Counted from the first letter of the stretch, positions 8,102 to 16,825 are shown. The stretch: 64,000 bases of DNA from Amycolatopsis sp. cg9 (GCF_041346945.1 NZ_CP166850.1:1116001-1180000); one strand, 5' to 3'. A program made the numbers and translations. Notes: generated by a model not told the origin, from the sequence alone.

Positions 8102-11100
8102 GGGCGGCGCCGGGCCGGGACCGCCGTCAACAGGGTGAACAGGACCGCCGCCAGCTGGGCCAGCAGGAGCAGGTTCCGTTCCGTGCCCGGGTACTCCACC
8201 GTCACCTCGGACGACGCCGGCGGCACCGACACCGCCACCTGGTGGCCCCAGGCCGGCACGATCGGGACGCTCTTGCCGCCCACCGCGGCCTTCCAGCCCG
8301 CTTCCTGCTCCGCCGCCAGCACCAGCAGCCGGCCGGTCGGGCCGTCCGACACCCGGACGCGCACGTCCGGGAGACCGGCCTGCACCGGGGCCACGCCCGG
8401 GGCCAGGCCCGGGGCGCCGCCGCCGGTGACCGCCGCCTTCGCCTGCTCCGGCGAGATCAGGATCACCTGGCCCGCCGGCGCGAGCAGGCGGAGCACGCCC
8501 CGCCCGTCCGACGTCGGGGCGGCCACCGACACCAGGTCCTTCGCCAGCGGCGGGTAAGCCCGCGGGTCCGCTCCCGGCGGCAGCACCACGTACTCCACGC
8601 CGGCGGCGGCCGCGGCCGCGAACGTGCGCTGGACGGCCGCCGCGTCGCCCTGGCCGAGGTCGTGGCGCCACGCGGCCAGGCGGGCCGGGGTGCCGGGGGT
8701 CGGGGCCAGTTCGTCGTCGCCGTAGTGGGGCAGCCGGCCGCCGATCTGGCGGGTCGTGTCGGCCGCCAGGTCGAGCACCGACCGGCCGGACGCCGAGATC
8801 TCCGCCGCGACTTCGGGTGCCAGCGCGGGCCGCGGCCCGGCGCGGAGCGGGCCCTGGCCGCCGACGGCGACGGCGCCGCCCGCCAGAGCCAGGAACACGA
8901 CGACCCCGGCCACCGCCATCACCTGCGGCAGCCACGGCGACGGCACCCCGGCCGAACCGCCGCGCTGCCACGACCCGAGCACGACCCACAGCAGCCCGGC
9001 GCCGACGATCAGCAGCGGGACGCCCGCGTAGCCGTGCGCCGCCGCGCCGCCCTGCATCGGCGCCGCCGTCACCAGCCGCACCAGGACCAGCCCGCCCGCG
9101 CCCAGCGCCGCCAGCGCGAGCCCGCCCGCGGCGAGCTTCGTCGGGCGCACGACCACCGCCACGAGGGCCGCGGCGATCACCGCGACGCCGATCGGCCACG
9201 CGCCCGGCCCGCCGGGGTCGAGGCCGGCCAGGTCGGTGCCGGACACCGCAGCGGCCGCGCCGCCAAGACCCTGCACGAGCAGCTCCGGGTGCCGCAGCAG
9301 CACGGTCGGCCACGGCAGCAGCAGCGCCAGCGGCAGCAGCACCACGATGCCGACCGACGCGATCCGCCGGGCCAGCCCGGTCGGCGCGGGCAGCACGACG
9401 AACCCGATCAGCAGCCCGGCGAGCGCGAGCCCGTGCGCCAGCGGGGAAAACGCGCCGAGCAGCGCCACCCCGAACGCCGAGAGTGCGGACACGTGCAGCC
9501 AGCGCGTGTCCGCGTGGACGAGCAGCCCGGCGATGCCCGCGGCCACCAGCGGCAGCACGAGGTGCACCACGACGACGTCGAGCCGGCCCTGCGCCACCCC
9601 GGCGGTCGCGGCGGGCAGGAGCGCGTAGGTGGCCGCGACGACCGCGCGGACCCAGCGGCGGACGCGAAGCCGCCGCGTCGCCGCGTAGGCGCTCAGCGCC
9701 GCCAAGGGGATGTCGCCGAGGAGCAGGACCGCGACGAGCGCGGCCGGGCCGCCGATCGGGGCGAAGACCGCGCCGAGCGTGCCCAGCACGGGCAGCGTCG
9801 CCGACACGGGGGCGCCGGTGCCGCCCGCGATCGCGTGCCACGGCGTGAGGTACGACGACCAGAGCTCCCCCAGCCCGCCGACCGGGAGCAGCTTGCCGCC
9901 GAAGAGGTCCAGGCCGAGCCGGGCCCGGTTGACGACCAGCCCGAGCGCCGTCATCACGACGAGCAGCACGACCGGCGGCGCGAAGATCGTGGCCGCGAGC
10001 ACCCGCCGCCGGTTCACCTCGACGAAGACGAGTTCGGGCTCGGCCTCTTCGGCCGGTTCGGCGGAGACCGGTTCGTCGGAGACCGCGGCCGGCGCCGGGG
10101 TTTCCGGCAACGCGACGGCGACGAGCGTGCCCGGCCGGCGCAGCCCGGACCCGCGCGAGCTGAGCCCGCGCAGCGCACCCGCGGGCAGCGCGTCGGGCCC
10201 GACGGGCCGGGTCTCGCGGGCGTCGAGCGCTTCCGGCGTCACCCACGCCGACTCGGTTTCGACGGTCTCGGGAACCCGGCCGAGCGCGACGTCGCTCTCC
10301 ACGCCCCGGCGCACCAGCCCGACGACGCCCGCGCGGAAAGCGTTGCGGAGCCGGGTGACGCGCCCGGTGAAGAGCCCGCGAACCGTGCCCGGCCGCGGAT
10401 TCCGCCGCCGGCGGGCACGGGCGGCGCGCAATCCGCCGCGTCCACTGAGGAGGTACGCGGCCGCGGCGAACTCGGCGCGCGCTTCGCCGGTGCGGCGCAG
10501 CAGGACGAACGCGAGCGCGCGCAGCACCGAGAGCAGCGGGAGCCGGATCATCCCGAGCCAGAAGGAAACGGGCGAGCAGTTCACCAGGAAGACGCGCAGC
10601 CCGTGAGCGCGGTTCGCGGCGGCCAGGGGCGCGGTGACGGCGTCCGCCGCGCGCCGGCCGGTCGTGACGGCGCGCGCGTGCCGGACCCGCGCGGTCGGCA
10701 CGGAGAGCACGATCCCGCCGGCGGCGTTGGCGCGCCAGCCGAAGTCGAGATCCTCGCGCAGCAACGGGAATCCGGGGTCGAAGCCGCCGAGGTCGTCCCA
10801 GGCGTCGCGGCGGACGAGGGAGCCCGCGCTGGGCACGGCGAGCACCTCGGCCGGTTCTTCGCCGAGCGCGGCGACCTGCTGGCGGTGCCCGGACGCGTCG
10901 GTGGACAGGCCGGCTTCGACGATCAGCCGCGGGTCGGTCCAGTCGAGCCCGAGCGCGCCGAGCACCGTCGCCGACGGCGTTTTCGTGGCGACGCGCAGGA
11001 GTTCGTCGAGGCAGTCGGGCTCGGGCGCGCAGTCGTCGTGCAGCAGCCACAGCCACGATCCGGGATCGCCCCAGCGTTCGGTGGCGTGCTCGACGGCTTC

Positions 11101-11376
11101 GGCGACCGCGGCCGCGAAGCCGGTGTCGCTCGAAAGTGTGATGACCCCGGAGAGCACGGGAGAAGAATCCGAGCCGGGTTCGGCCGCCGCTTCGGCGAGC
11201 AGCCGCGGGGTCGAGTCGGTGGAGCCGGTGTCGACGGCGAGCACGTGCCGGGGCCGGACGGAGCTGCGGCGCAACGAAGAAAGCGCCAGCGGCAGCCAGT
11301 TTTCGCCGTTGTGACAGACCACAATGGCCAGAACGGGCGCGGTGCGCAGGACGGGCGGCGCGGCGGTGCGGGGCAA
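8098..11376 (-). CDS. Large membrane-bound family 2 glycosyltransferase
   Basis: 1092 residues. The N-terminal 260 or so form a GT-A family 2 domain (AIVVCHNGENWLPLAL at 17-32, VDTGSTDSTP at 48-57, HDDCAPEPD at about 112-120, and GGFDPGFPLLREDLDFGWR around 210). The rest is a polytopic membrane region with many hydrophobic segments, interrupted by an acidic Pro/Ala-rich linker near 410-440. Start is TTG at 11376 with GGAG seven bases upstream. This suggests export-coupled glycosylation of an envelope polymer. Located just downstream of whiB2 on the same strand. The glycan substrate cannot be deduced. Confidence 0.88.
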   Translation of the reverse strand: MPRTAAPPVLRTAPVLAIVVCHNGENWLPLALSSLRRSSVRPRHVLAVDTGSTDSTPRLLAEAAAEPGSDSSPVLSGVITLSSDTGFAAAVAEAVEHATERWGDPGSWLWLLHDDCAPEPDCLDELLRVATKTPSATVLGALGLDWTDPRLIVEAGLSTDASGHRQQVAALGEEPAEVLAVPSAGSLVRRDAWDDLGGFDPGFPLLREDLDFGWRANAAGGIVLSVPTARVRHARAVTTGRRAADAVTAPLAAANRAHGLRVFLVNCSPVSFWLGMIRLPLLSVLRALAFVLLRRTGEARAEFAAAAYLLSGRGGLRAARARRRRNPRPGTVRGLFTGRVTRLRNAFRAGVVGLVRRGVESDVALGRVPETVETESAWVTPEALDARETRPVGPDALPAGALRGLSSRGSGLRRPGTLVAVALPETPAPAAVSDEPVSAEPAEEAEPELVFVEVNRRRVLAATIFAPPVVLLVVMTALGLVVNRARLGLDLFGGKLLPVGGLGELWSSYLTPWHAIAGGTGAPVSATLPVLGTLGAVFAPIGGPAALVAVLLLGDIPLAALSAYAATRRLRVRRWVRAVVAATYALLPAATAGVAQGRLDVVVVHLVLPLVAAGIAGLLVHADTRWLHVSALSAFGVALLGAFSPLAHGLALAGLLIGFVVLPAPTGLARRIASVGIVVLLPLALLLPWPTVLLRHPELLVQGLGGAAAAVSGTDLAGLDPGGPGAWPIGVAVIAAALVAVVVRPTKLAAGGLALAALGAGGLVLVRLVTAAPMQGGAAAHGYAGVPLLIVGAGLLWVVLGSWQRGGSAGVPSPWLPQVMAVAGVVVFLALAGGAVAVGGQGPLRAGPRPALAPEVAAEISASGRSVLDLAADTTRQIGGRLPHYGDDELAPTPGTPARLAAWRHDLGQGDAAAVQRTFAAAAAAGVEYVVLPPGADPRAYPPLAKDLVSVAAPTSDGRGVLRLLAPAGQVILISPEQAKAAVTGGGAPGLAPGVAPVQAGLPDVRVRVSDGPTGRLLVLAAEQEAGWKAAVGGKSVPIVPAWGHQVAVSVPPASSEVTVEYPGTERNLLLLAQLAAVLFTLLTAVPARRRP

Positions 11377-11472
11377 CGAACGCTCCAGATCAGGCGGCGG
11401 GTCGGTGCGGCCACCCTACGGCCCCGGTCCGTCACCCGGTGGTGAACCCACGCCGAGTGTTCACCACGTGGA

Positions 11473-11504
11473 ATCACCGGTGACGCACGCATCACCGGTG
11501 ATTC
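11473..11504. promoter_or_regulatory. Two tandem copies of the palindrome TCACCGGTGA
   Basis: The 12-base arms AATCACCGGTGA and TCACCGGTGATT form a perfect inverted repeat with an 8-base spacer. Each arm is itself the palindrome TCACCGGTGA, so the element is both a hairpin and two direct copies 18 bp apart. It lies 6 bp past the whiB2 stop and about 97 bp upstream of the GT2 start. It could be the whiB2 terminator, although no T-run follows, or a tandem operator controlling the GT2 gene. Confidence 0.6.
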
Positions 11505-11509
11505 GCCCT

Positions 11510-11797
11510 CTAGACGACGCGTTTCTTCAGCTTGCGGCGCTCCCGCTCGGACAGGCCGCCCCAGATGCCGAAGCGCTCGTCGTGGGCCAGCGCGTACTCA
11601 AGGCACTCGTCCTTGACCTCGCAGCCCAGGCAGATCCGCTTGGCTTCGCGGGTGGAGCCGCCCTTCTCCGGGAAGAACGCCTCCGGGTCCGTCTGCGCGC
11701 ACAGAGCGCGTTCCTGCCAATCCTGCTCTTCTTCGGTGGCATCGATGAGCTCGGTGAGATCTCCCAGAGCCTGCTCCGGGATCTCGCCCCAACTCAT
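11510..11797 (-). CDS. whiB2: WhiB-family iron-sulfur regulator (WhiB2/WhmD type)
   Basis: 95 residues from ATG 11797 (MSWGEIPEQ), preceded by GGGGG with six bases spacing; a longer frame to GTG 11860 exists but has poor SD spacing. Four conserved Cys at 33, 56, 59 and 65 bind a 4Fe-4S cluster, GIWGG at 78-82 is the family turn, and the basic tail RERRKLKKR binds DNA. The stretch CAQTDPEAFFPEKGGSTREAK is nearly identical to WhiB of Streptomyces and WhiB2 of mycobacteria, which control septation and sporulation with WhiA. Orientation and neighbours match the mycobacterial locus. Confidence 0.95.
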   Translation of the reverse strand: MSWGEIPEQALGDLTELIDATEEEQDWQERALCAQTDPEAFFPEKGGSTREAKRICLGCEVKDECLEYALAHDERFGIWGGLSERERRKLKKRVV

Positions 11798-11925
11798 GAC
11801 GTGCCCCCATTCCTTACCATCGGCTTCCAACCGCACGTCCGCCTCCTCGCTCCCTAGCACTCCCCAGGCTGGCGGTGGTGAAACGACACTCGCCGCCCCC
11901 TCTGGCGGCGAATGACATCACTGTG

Positions 11926-11954
11926 ATTACACCCGTGTAGTGCGGTCAGGTCAA
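11926..11954 (-). promoter_or_regulatory. Probable whiB2 promoter
   Basis: On the minus strand TTGACC (11949-11954) and TGTAAT (11926-11931) are separated by 17 bp, a good primary-sigma promoter. The spacer edge contains the imperfect palindrome TACACCCGTGTA (11928-11939), which overlaps the -10 and could bind a regulator. The promoter implies a 5' leader of about 120 bases before ATG 11797. Confidence 0.55.
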
Positions 11955-12045
11955 GCGGAGTAGCGAGTTCGGGGGACGTCGGAGCCCGATCGCGCAAGGG
12001 GACACGCCGGTAACTTCACACCGGGCATACGGAAGACTGGGACTC

Positions 12046-12822
12046 GTGCAGAAGTCAGCAGTGCGCCCCAGCCCGGTCTTCCTCGGCATCCTCGCGCTCA
12101 CCGTCGCCGGTGGGGCGATGGCCGCGTTCGGTGACATCAACACCGTTTTCGTCCGCGACCGCGACCCGCTGCTCATCGCGGGCGTCGTGATCTTCGTCGC
12201 CGCCGGCTGGGTGGCGTCGCTGTCGCTGCACGAGTTCGGCCACGCGATGGTCGCCTACCGCGGCGGCGACTACAGCGTCGCCCACAAGGGTTACCTCACC
12301 CTGGACGTGCGGAAGTACACCGATCCGGTCCTGTCGATCGTCCTGCCGCTGATCTTCCTCATCATCGGCGGCATCCCGCTCCCGGGCGGCGCGGTCTGGA
12401 TCAACCGCGGCGCGCTGCGCTCGCGCGGGACGTCGTCGTGGGTGTCACTGGCGGGCCCGCTGAGCAACCTCGCCGTCGGCGCGGCACTGGCGCTGGTGGT
12501 CGCGCTCGTCCCGATGGCGGGCGGCCTCGTGATCGCGATGTCCTACCTGGCGCTGCTGCAGGTCGTGACGTTCATCCTCAACATCCTCCCGATCCCCGGC
12601 CTCGACGGCTGGGGCGCGATCGAGCCGTACCTGCCCCCGCGCGCCCGGGAGATCGGCGCGCAGGTCCGCCCGTGGGCGCCGATCATCCTGTTCGCGATCC
12701 TGTGGTTCATCAAGCCGGCGAACGCGCTCCTGTGGAACGGCTCGTACGCGCTCTTCGGCGCCTTCGGGGGCTATGTGGACGGTGCGCAGATCGGGTTCAG
12801 CGTCTTCCAGTTCTGGAACTGA
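12046..12822 (+). CDS. Site-2 protease family (M50) membrane metalloprotease
   Basis: 258 residues with about six hydrophobic segments. The zinc motif HEFGH is at residues 62-66 inside a membrane segment, and NILPIPGLDGW near 182-192 supplies the third ligand Asp of the M50 family. It has no PDZ domain, so it is the short, possibly CBS-less rhomboid-like S2P form that cuts within the membrane. Substrate unknown. Start is GTG at 12046. It stands alone, divergent from whiB2 and convergent with the mshB operon. Confidence 0.88.
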   Translation: MQKSAVRPSPVFLGILALTVAGGAMAAFGDINTVFVRDRDPLLIAGVVIFVAAGWVASLSLHEFGHAMVAYRGGDYSVAHKGYLTLDVRKYTDPVLSIVLPLIFLIIGGIPLPGGAVWINRGALRSRGTSSWVSLAGPLSNLAVGAALALVVALVPMAGGLVIAMSYLALLQVVTFILNILPIPGLDGWGAIEPYLPPRAREIGAQVRPWAPIILFAILWFIKPANALLWNGSYALFGAFGGYVDGAQIGFSVFQFWN

Positions 12823-12847
12823 GCCGGCGCGAGCACCGCACCGGAGC

Positions 12848-13627
12848 TCAGGTGCGGTGCTCCGTCAGCCAGACGTGCGCGCGCTTCCAGGCCACGCGCA
12901 GCCCCGAGCGCTCGCCGAGGTAGTCACCCGCCGCGCCGACGACCGGCAACATGCCGATCGCACGGTGCAGGAAGTTGCCGCGCGGGCGCTTCTCCAGTTC
13001 GCCGGTGATCCCGAGCAGTCCGCGCCCGAGCCGCCACAGCGTGCGGCCCGCCGCCTTGACCGTCGCCTTGCCGTGCTTCTTCTCCGACGCCGTCAGTTCC
13101 TCGGTCAGCCTCGCGGCTTCGTCCGCCTCCGCGGCTTCGTCGTGCTCCGCGTGGCTGCCGGCGGCGAGGTCCGCGTCGATCTCCCGCTCGAACAGCACCC
13201 AGGCGATCAGGCGCACGCGCGTGCCGACGTCCGTGACGCCGTACTCGCCCGCGATGGCGCACAGCAGCAACCCCTGCGACGCCGCGCCCAGCGCGTCCTG
13301 CACCGGGAGCCGGTCGGCCAGTGCGCCGCCCAGCCCCGGGATCGACGTCAGCAGCGCCGTGAAGCGGCCGACGCGGTTCATCCACCAGCTCGACCGGTCG
13401 TAGCCCGTCATCCGCGCCCACGCCGCCGTACCGGGGACCTTCACCGACGTCACGCCGTGGATCAGCTTCGCCTTCAGGCCCGTTTCGACCTCGGCCAGGT
13501 CGTCCGCAGCGCGGGCCTGCAGACCGAACGGGTCGGACTCGCGCAGCGCGTCCAGCATCGGCCCGCACGCGCGCACGAACGGCCGCAGCACCGCCACGAC
13601 CTGCCGATCGGAGATCGCCTCAGCCAC
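12848..13627 (-). CDS. Hypothetical protein in the mshB operon
   Basis: 259 residues from GTG 13627, chosen because GGAAGGGG stands about eight bases upstream; it overlaps the preceding stop by 8 bp. The middle part has alternating hydrophobic and charged helices, an acidic/Ala segment (HAEHDEAAEADEAARL) and a basic C-terminus. No catalytic motif or signal peptide was recognised. Last gene of a three-gene run after mshB and a small membrane protein. No function assigned. Confidence 0.7.
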   Translation of the reverse strand: MAEAISDRQVVAVLRPFVRACGPMLDALRESDPFGLQARAADDLAEVETGLKAKLIHGVTSVKVPGTAAWARMTGYDRSSWWMNRVGRFTALLTSIPGLGGALADRLPVQDALGAASQGLLLCAIAGEYGVTDVGTRVRLIAWVLFEREIDADLAAGSHAEHDEAAEADEAARLTEELTASEKKHGKATVKAAGRTLWRLGRGLLGITGELEKRPRGNFLHRAIGMLPVVGAAGDYLGERSGLRVAWKRAHVWLTEHRT

Positions 13628-14009
13628 GTCCCGTTCCCCTTCCCACCGCACGGCCCAGCCCACCGCCGAGCACCAAGGCGCCCGGCAGCGCGCTCGCGCC
13701 GAGCAAGAGCAGCGCCCGCCAGTCCTGGATCAGCACCAGGTCGCCGCCGGGTCCCAGCATGCCGACCCCGAACACGACGAGCACCCACACCGCCAGGGGT
13801 ACCCACGAAAGAGCGGGCCGCACCAGCTTCGCCGTGGTCGACACCAGCCACGGCGTCGTGACGGCGCCGACCAGGACGGTCACCGGCAGCGGCACGACCC
13901 CGATCCGCAGCGGCAGGAAGAACAGCTCGACGATCGCCAGCAGGACCGTGTCGAAGACGAGCAGCGCCAGGAGCAGCCGCTGCTCCCAGGTCAGCGGTTC
14001 CACGGTCAC
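13620..14009 (-). CDS. Small four-helix membrane protein
   Basis: 129 residues from GTG 14009, which overlaps the mshB stop (GTGA). Four hydrophobic segments are visible (LLLALLVFDTVLLAIVELFF, VPLPVTVLVGAVTTPWL, WVPLAVWVLVVFGVGML, LLLLGASALPGALVLGGGL). Resembles small actinobacterial membrane proteins that follow mshB (DUF6113-like), but the family name is from memory. Translational coupling to mshB is clear; role unknown. Confidence 0.75.
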   Translation of the reverse strand: MTVEPLTWEQRLLLALLVFDTVLLAIVELFFLPLRIGVVPLPVTVLVGAVTTPWLVSTTAKLVRPALSWVPLAVWVLVVFGVGMLGPGGDLVLIQDWRALLLLGASALPGALVLGGGLGRAVGRGTGRG

Positions 14010-14848
14010 AGTCCGCCGAACAGGTCGTCCGCCGCGCCCTCGGCGGGGCCGTGGGCGAGCACGAAGTAGTCCTTCGCGGCGATCGGCTGGGCGACCTCGT
14101 TCGTCAGCGCGAAGTACGGGACGGGACCGTCGACCACGGCGAGCTGCGTCGCGTGCGCCCGCAGCGCCGCTACCTTCGCGGGGACGTGCGCGGCGACGTC
14201 GAGCACCGTCGTGATCTCTTCGTCCGGGGTCGCCGGCAGCTCGTCGTCGGCCGGGACGCCGTATTCGGGGGCACCCGCACGCAGCGCGTTCAACCCGGTG
14301 CGCACCGCGTTCTTCGACGCCACCGTGTGGAACACGCGCGCCACCGACTCCGCCCGCGGTGCCGCCGCCATCGTGATCTCGTGCGCGCGGATGTGGTCCG
14401 GGTGGCCGTAGCCGCCGAAGGCGTCGTAGGTGACGACGACCTGCGGGCGCACCTCGTCCAGGATCTCCGCCAGCTGCGCGGCCTGCTCTTCGGCGCTGCC
14501 GCCGGTGAACGCCCGCGGGTGCGACGCCGACGGCGTGCCCGCCATGCCCGAATCGCGCCACCGGCCGATCCCGCCGAGATAACGATGCCGTGACACCCCG
14601 AGCGCGGCGCACGCGGCCTTCAGCTCGGCGACCCGGTAGCCGCCCAGCTGGTCGGCCGCCCAGGCGCCCAGCCCGGACAGCTCGGCCAGGCCCGGCATGA
14701 TCTCGCCTTCCTCACCCAACGTGCAGGTCACCACGGTCACCTCGGCGCCTTCGGCGGCGTATCGTGCGATCGTGGCGCCGGTGGTGATGCTCTCGTCGTC
14801 GGGATGGGCGTGGACGAGCAGCAGCCTGCGCGGTACCGGGGAGATCAC
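14006..14848 (-). CDS. mshB: Mycothiol biosynthesis deacetylase MshB
   Basis: Zinc enzyme that removes the acetyl group from GlcNAc-inositol, the second committed step of mycothiol synthesis. 280 residues from GTG 14848, which gives MISPVPRRLLLVHAHPDDE; the zinc motif AHPDDE falls at 14-19 as in mycobacterial MshB. GGIGRWRDSGMAGT and GGYGHPDHIRAHE are the other family signatures. No SD is visible at GTG 14848, so the start could be leaderless. Its presence marks the organism as a mycothiol-producing actinobacterium. Confidence 0.95.
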   Translation of the reverse strand: MISPVPRRLLLVHAHPDDESITTGATIARYAAEGAEVTVVTCTLGEEGEIMPGLAELSGLGAWAADQLGGYRVAELKAACAALGVSRHRYLGGIGRWRDSGMAGTPSASHPRAFTGGSAEEQAAQLAEILDEVRPQVVVTYDAFGGYGHPDHIRAHEITMAAAPRAESVARVFHTVASKNAVRTGLNALRAGAPEYGVPADDELPATPDEEITTVLDVAAHVPAKVAALRAHATQLAVVDGPVPYFALTNEVAQPIAAKDYFVLAHGPAEGAADDLFGGL

Positions 14849-14912
14849 GGGTTGAGCGTAATTCCCGTGCTCCGACCTTCGTCGGGGACACCCTCGGTTA
14901 TCCTCGCGCGAG

Positions 14913-14932
14913 TCGCGACCGCCGCGTCGCGA
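14913..14932. promoter_or_regulatory. Inverted repeat upstream of the peptide-ABC ATPase
   Basis: TCGCGAC and GTCGCGA form 7-bp arms six bases apart, between the divergent mshB and ABC genes. A TATCCT hexamer at 14899-14904 could be the -10 of the ABC gene, which would place the repeat just past the start of transcription, an operator-like position. Weak evidence. Confidence 0.35.
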
Positions 14933-14961
14933 TCGTCTGTACCCCCACGAAGGGCATCTTG

Positions 14962-16743
14962 GTGAGCACTGAAGCAACTTCGGCGGACGTCGCCGGCGTG
15001 TCCGGATCCGTTCTGTCGATCTCCGACCTCAGCGTGTCGTTCCAGACCGAGGACGGCGTCGTGAACGCCGTCAAGGGCATCGGGTTCGACGTGCAGCCCG
15101 GCGAGATCGTCGCCGTGGTCGGGGAGTCCGGGTCCGGCAAGTCCGTCACGTCGATGTCGGTGCTGGGCCTGCTGCCCAAGACCAGCCGGATCGCGGGCGA
15201 GCTGCGCCTCGGCGAGCGCAACCTGGCGGACCTCAAAGAGAAGGACATGCAGAAGATCCGCGGCAACCAGGTCGCGATGATCTTCCAGGAGCCGATGACC
15301 GCGCTGAACCCGGTCTACACGGTCGGCTGGCAGCTGCGCGAGTCCCTCCGCTCGCACCTGGACATCTCCAAGGACGCCGCCGACAAGCGCGCGATCGAGC
15401 TGCTGGAGATGGTCGGCATCCCGAACCCGCCGCTGCGGTTCAAGCAGTACCCGCACCAGCTGTCGGGCGGGCTGCGCCAGCGCGTCGTGATCGCCATGGC
15501 GATCTCCTGCGACCCGAAGGTCATCATCGCGGACGAGCCGACGACGGCGCTCGACGTGACGGTCCAGGCCGAGATCCTCGGCCTGCTGCGCAAGCTGCGC
15601 GACACGCTCGACACCGCGATCGTGCTGATCACCCACGACATGGGCGTCGTCGCCGACATGGCCGACCGCGTCATCGTCATGTACCAGGGCGAGATCGTCG
15701 AAGAGGCGCCGGTGCGCGACCTGTTCGCGGCGCCGAAGGAGGACTACACCCGGCGGCTGCTCGCCGCGGTGCCGGTGCTCGGCCAGCGCCCCGAGGGCCG
15801 CCGGCTGCTCGACGACACCGGGATCGCGTCCGACAGCACCGAGGCGGCCAAGATCGCCGAGGAGATCCGGCTGGCCGACGCCGAGCTGGAGGCCGTGATC
15901 GAGGAGGCCGCGCCGGCCCTGGAGATCAAGAACCTCGTGCTCGAGTACCCGGGCCGCCGCGGCCAGGCCAAGAACCGGGCGGTGGACGACGTCTCGCTGA
16001 CCATCGCCAAGGGCGAGATCGTCGGCCTGGTGGGCGAGTCGGGCTCCGGCAAGTCGACGGTCGGCCGCTGCGCCGTCGGCCTGCTGCGCGCGACCCAGGG
16101 CACGATCGCGATCGCCGGCAAGGACATCACGACGATGTCGGCGAAGGAGATCCGCCCGCTTCGCCGGTTCTTCTCGATCGTGTTCCAGGACCCGGCGTCC
16201 ACGCTGGACCCGAAGATGACGATCGGCGAGTCGATCGCCGAGCCGATGGTGCTGCACAAGGTGCTCTCCGGCAAGGAGCTGTCGGCGCGGGTGCGCTCGC
16301 TGCTCGACAAGGTCGAGCTGGGCGGGCACTACATGAACCGCTACCCGCACGAGCTCTCCGGCGGCCAGCGCCAGCGCGTGGCCATCGCCCGCGCGCTGTC
16401 GCTGGACCCGGCGCTGCTCATCGCGGACGAGCCGACCTCGGCGTTGGACGTCTCGGTGCAGGCCCGCGTGCTGGACCTGTTCCTCGACCTGCAGCAGTCG
16501 CTGCAGTTCGCCTGCCTGTTCATCAGCCACGACCTCGCGGTGGTCGACCTGCTGGCCGACCGCGTCGCGGTGATGCAGCACGGCAAGCTGGTCGAGGTCG
16601 GCACGCGCGACCAGGTGCTGCACTCGCCGCAGCAGGACTACACGAGGCGCCTGCTGTCGGCGGCCCCGGTCGCGGACCCGATCCTGCAGGCCGAGCGCCG
16701 CGCGGCCTGGGAGGCCGGCAAGCTGGCCCCGGTGGCCGACTGA
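14962..16743 (+). CDS. Dipeptide/oligopeptide ABC transporter, fused DppD-DppF-type ATPase
   Basis: 593 residues containing two ABC domains in tandem. Walker A motifs are GESGSGKSV near 55-63 and GESGSGKST near 355; signature motifs LSGGLRQRV and LSGGQRQRV, and two DEPT Walker B boxes, are intact. Both have the C-terminal DYTRRLLAA-type segment of peptide importers. Such DppD-DppF fusions are common in actinobacteria. GTG 14962 is preferred because AGGG stands seven bases upstream; a TTG just before it is also in frame. It is convergent with the permease genes it should energise, so it is probably expressed from its own promoter. Confidence 0.93.
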   Translation: MSTEATSADVAGVSGSVLSISDLSVSFQTEDGVVNAVKGIGFDVQPGEIVAVVGESGSGKSVTSMSVLGLLPKTSRIAGELRLGERNLADLKEKDMQKIRGNQVAMIFQEPMTALNPVYTVGWQLRESLRSHLDISKDAADKRAIELLEMVGIPNPPLRFKQYPHQLSGGLRQRVVIAMAISCDPKVIIADEPTTALDVTVQAEILGLLRKLRDTLDTAIVLITHDMGVVADMADRVIVMYQGEIVEEAPVRDLFAAPKEDYTRRLLAAVPVLGQRPEGRRLLDDTGIASDSTEAAKIAEEIRLADAELEAVIEEAAPALEIKNLVLEYPGRRGQAKNRAVDDVSLTIAKGEIVGLVGESGSGKSTVGRCAVGLLRATQGTIAIAGKDITTMSAKEIRPLRRFFSIVFQDPASTLDPKMTIGESIAEPMVLHKVLSGKELSARVRSLLDKVELGGHYMNRYPHELSGGQRQRVAIARALSLDPALLIADEPTSALDVSVQARVLDLFLDLQQSLQFACLFISHDLAVVDLLADRVAVMQHGKLVEVGTRDQVLHSPQQDYTRRLLSAAPVADPILQAERRAAWEAGKLAPVAD

Positions 16744-16750
16744 CGCACGC

Positions 16751-16825
16751 TGAAGGGGACTTTCCTCGCATCGGATGCGAGGAAAGTCCCCTTCACTGCG
16801 TCTGACGCGCCGAACGTCCCCTTCA
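16751..16825. repeat. Composite palindromic repeat / bidirectional terminator
   Basis: A perfect 21-bp inverted repeat with a 3-base loop (arms 16751-16771 and 16775-16795; arm begins TGAAGGGGACTTTCCTCG) is followed by a third copy of the decamer GTCCCCTTCA at 16816-16825. The stop codon of the downstream minus-strand permease is the TGA inside this third copy. It can terminate both convergent transcripts. The modular repeat form suggests a dispersed family rather than a simple terminator. Confidence 0.75.

Noticed and set aside
8102..11056. Long same-strand open frame extending the 157-residue gene upstream through GT2
   Set aside because: No recognisable protein upstream of GTG 8101; the GTGA overlap explains the real start.
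8242..11445. Over 1000 codons open on the plus strand opposite the GT2 gene
   Set aside because: Low-complexity Arg/Ala/Gly sequence; the opposite strand encodes a clear GT2 protein with SD and motifs.
11861..12045. GACAC-like WhiA sites in the whiB2 leader
   Set aside because: Only a short GACAC occurs by eye and it is not placed at the promoter, too little to call.
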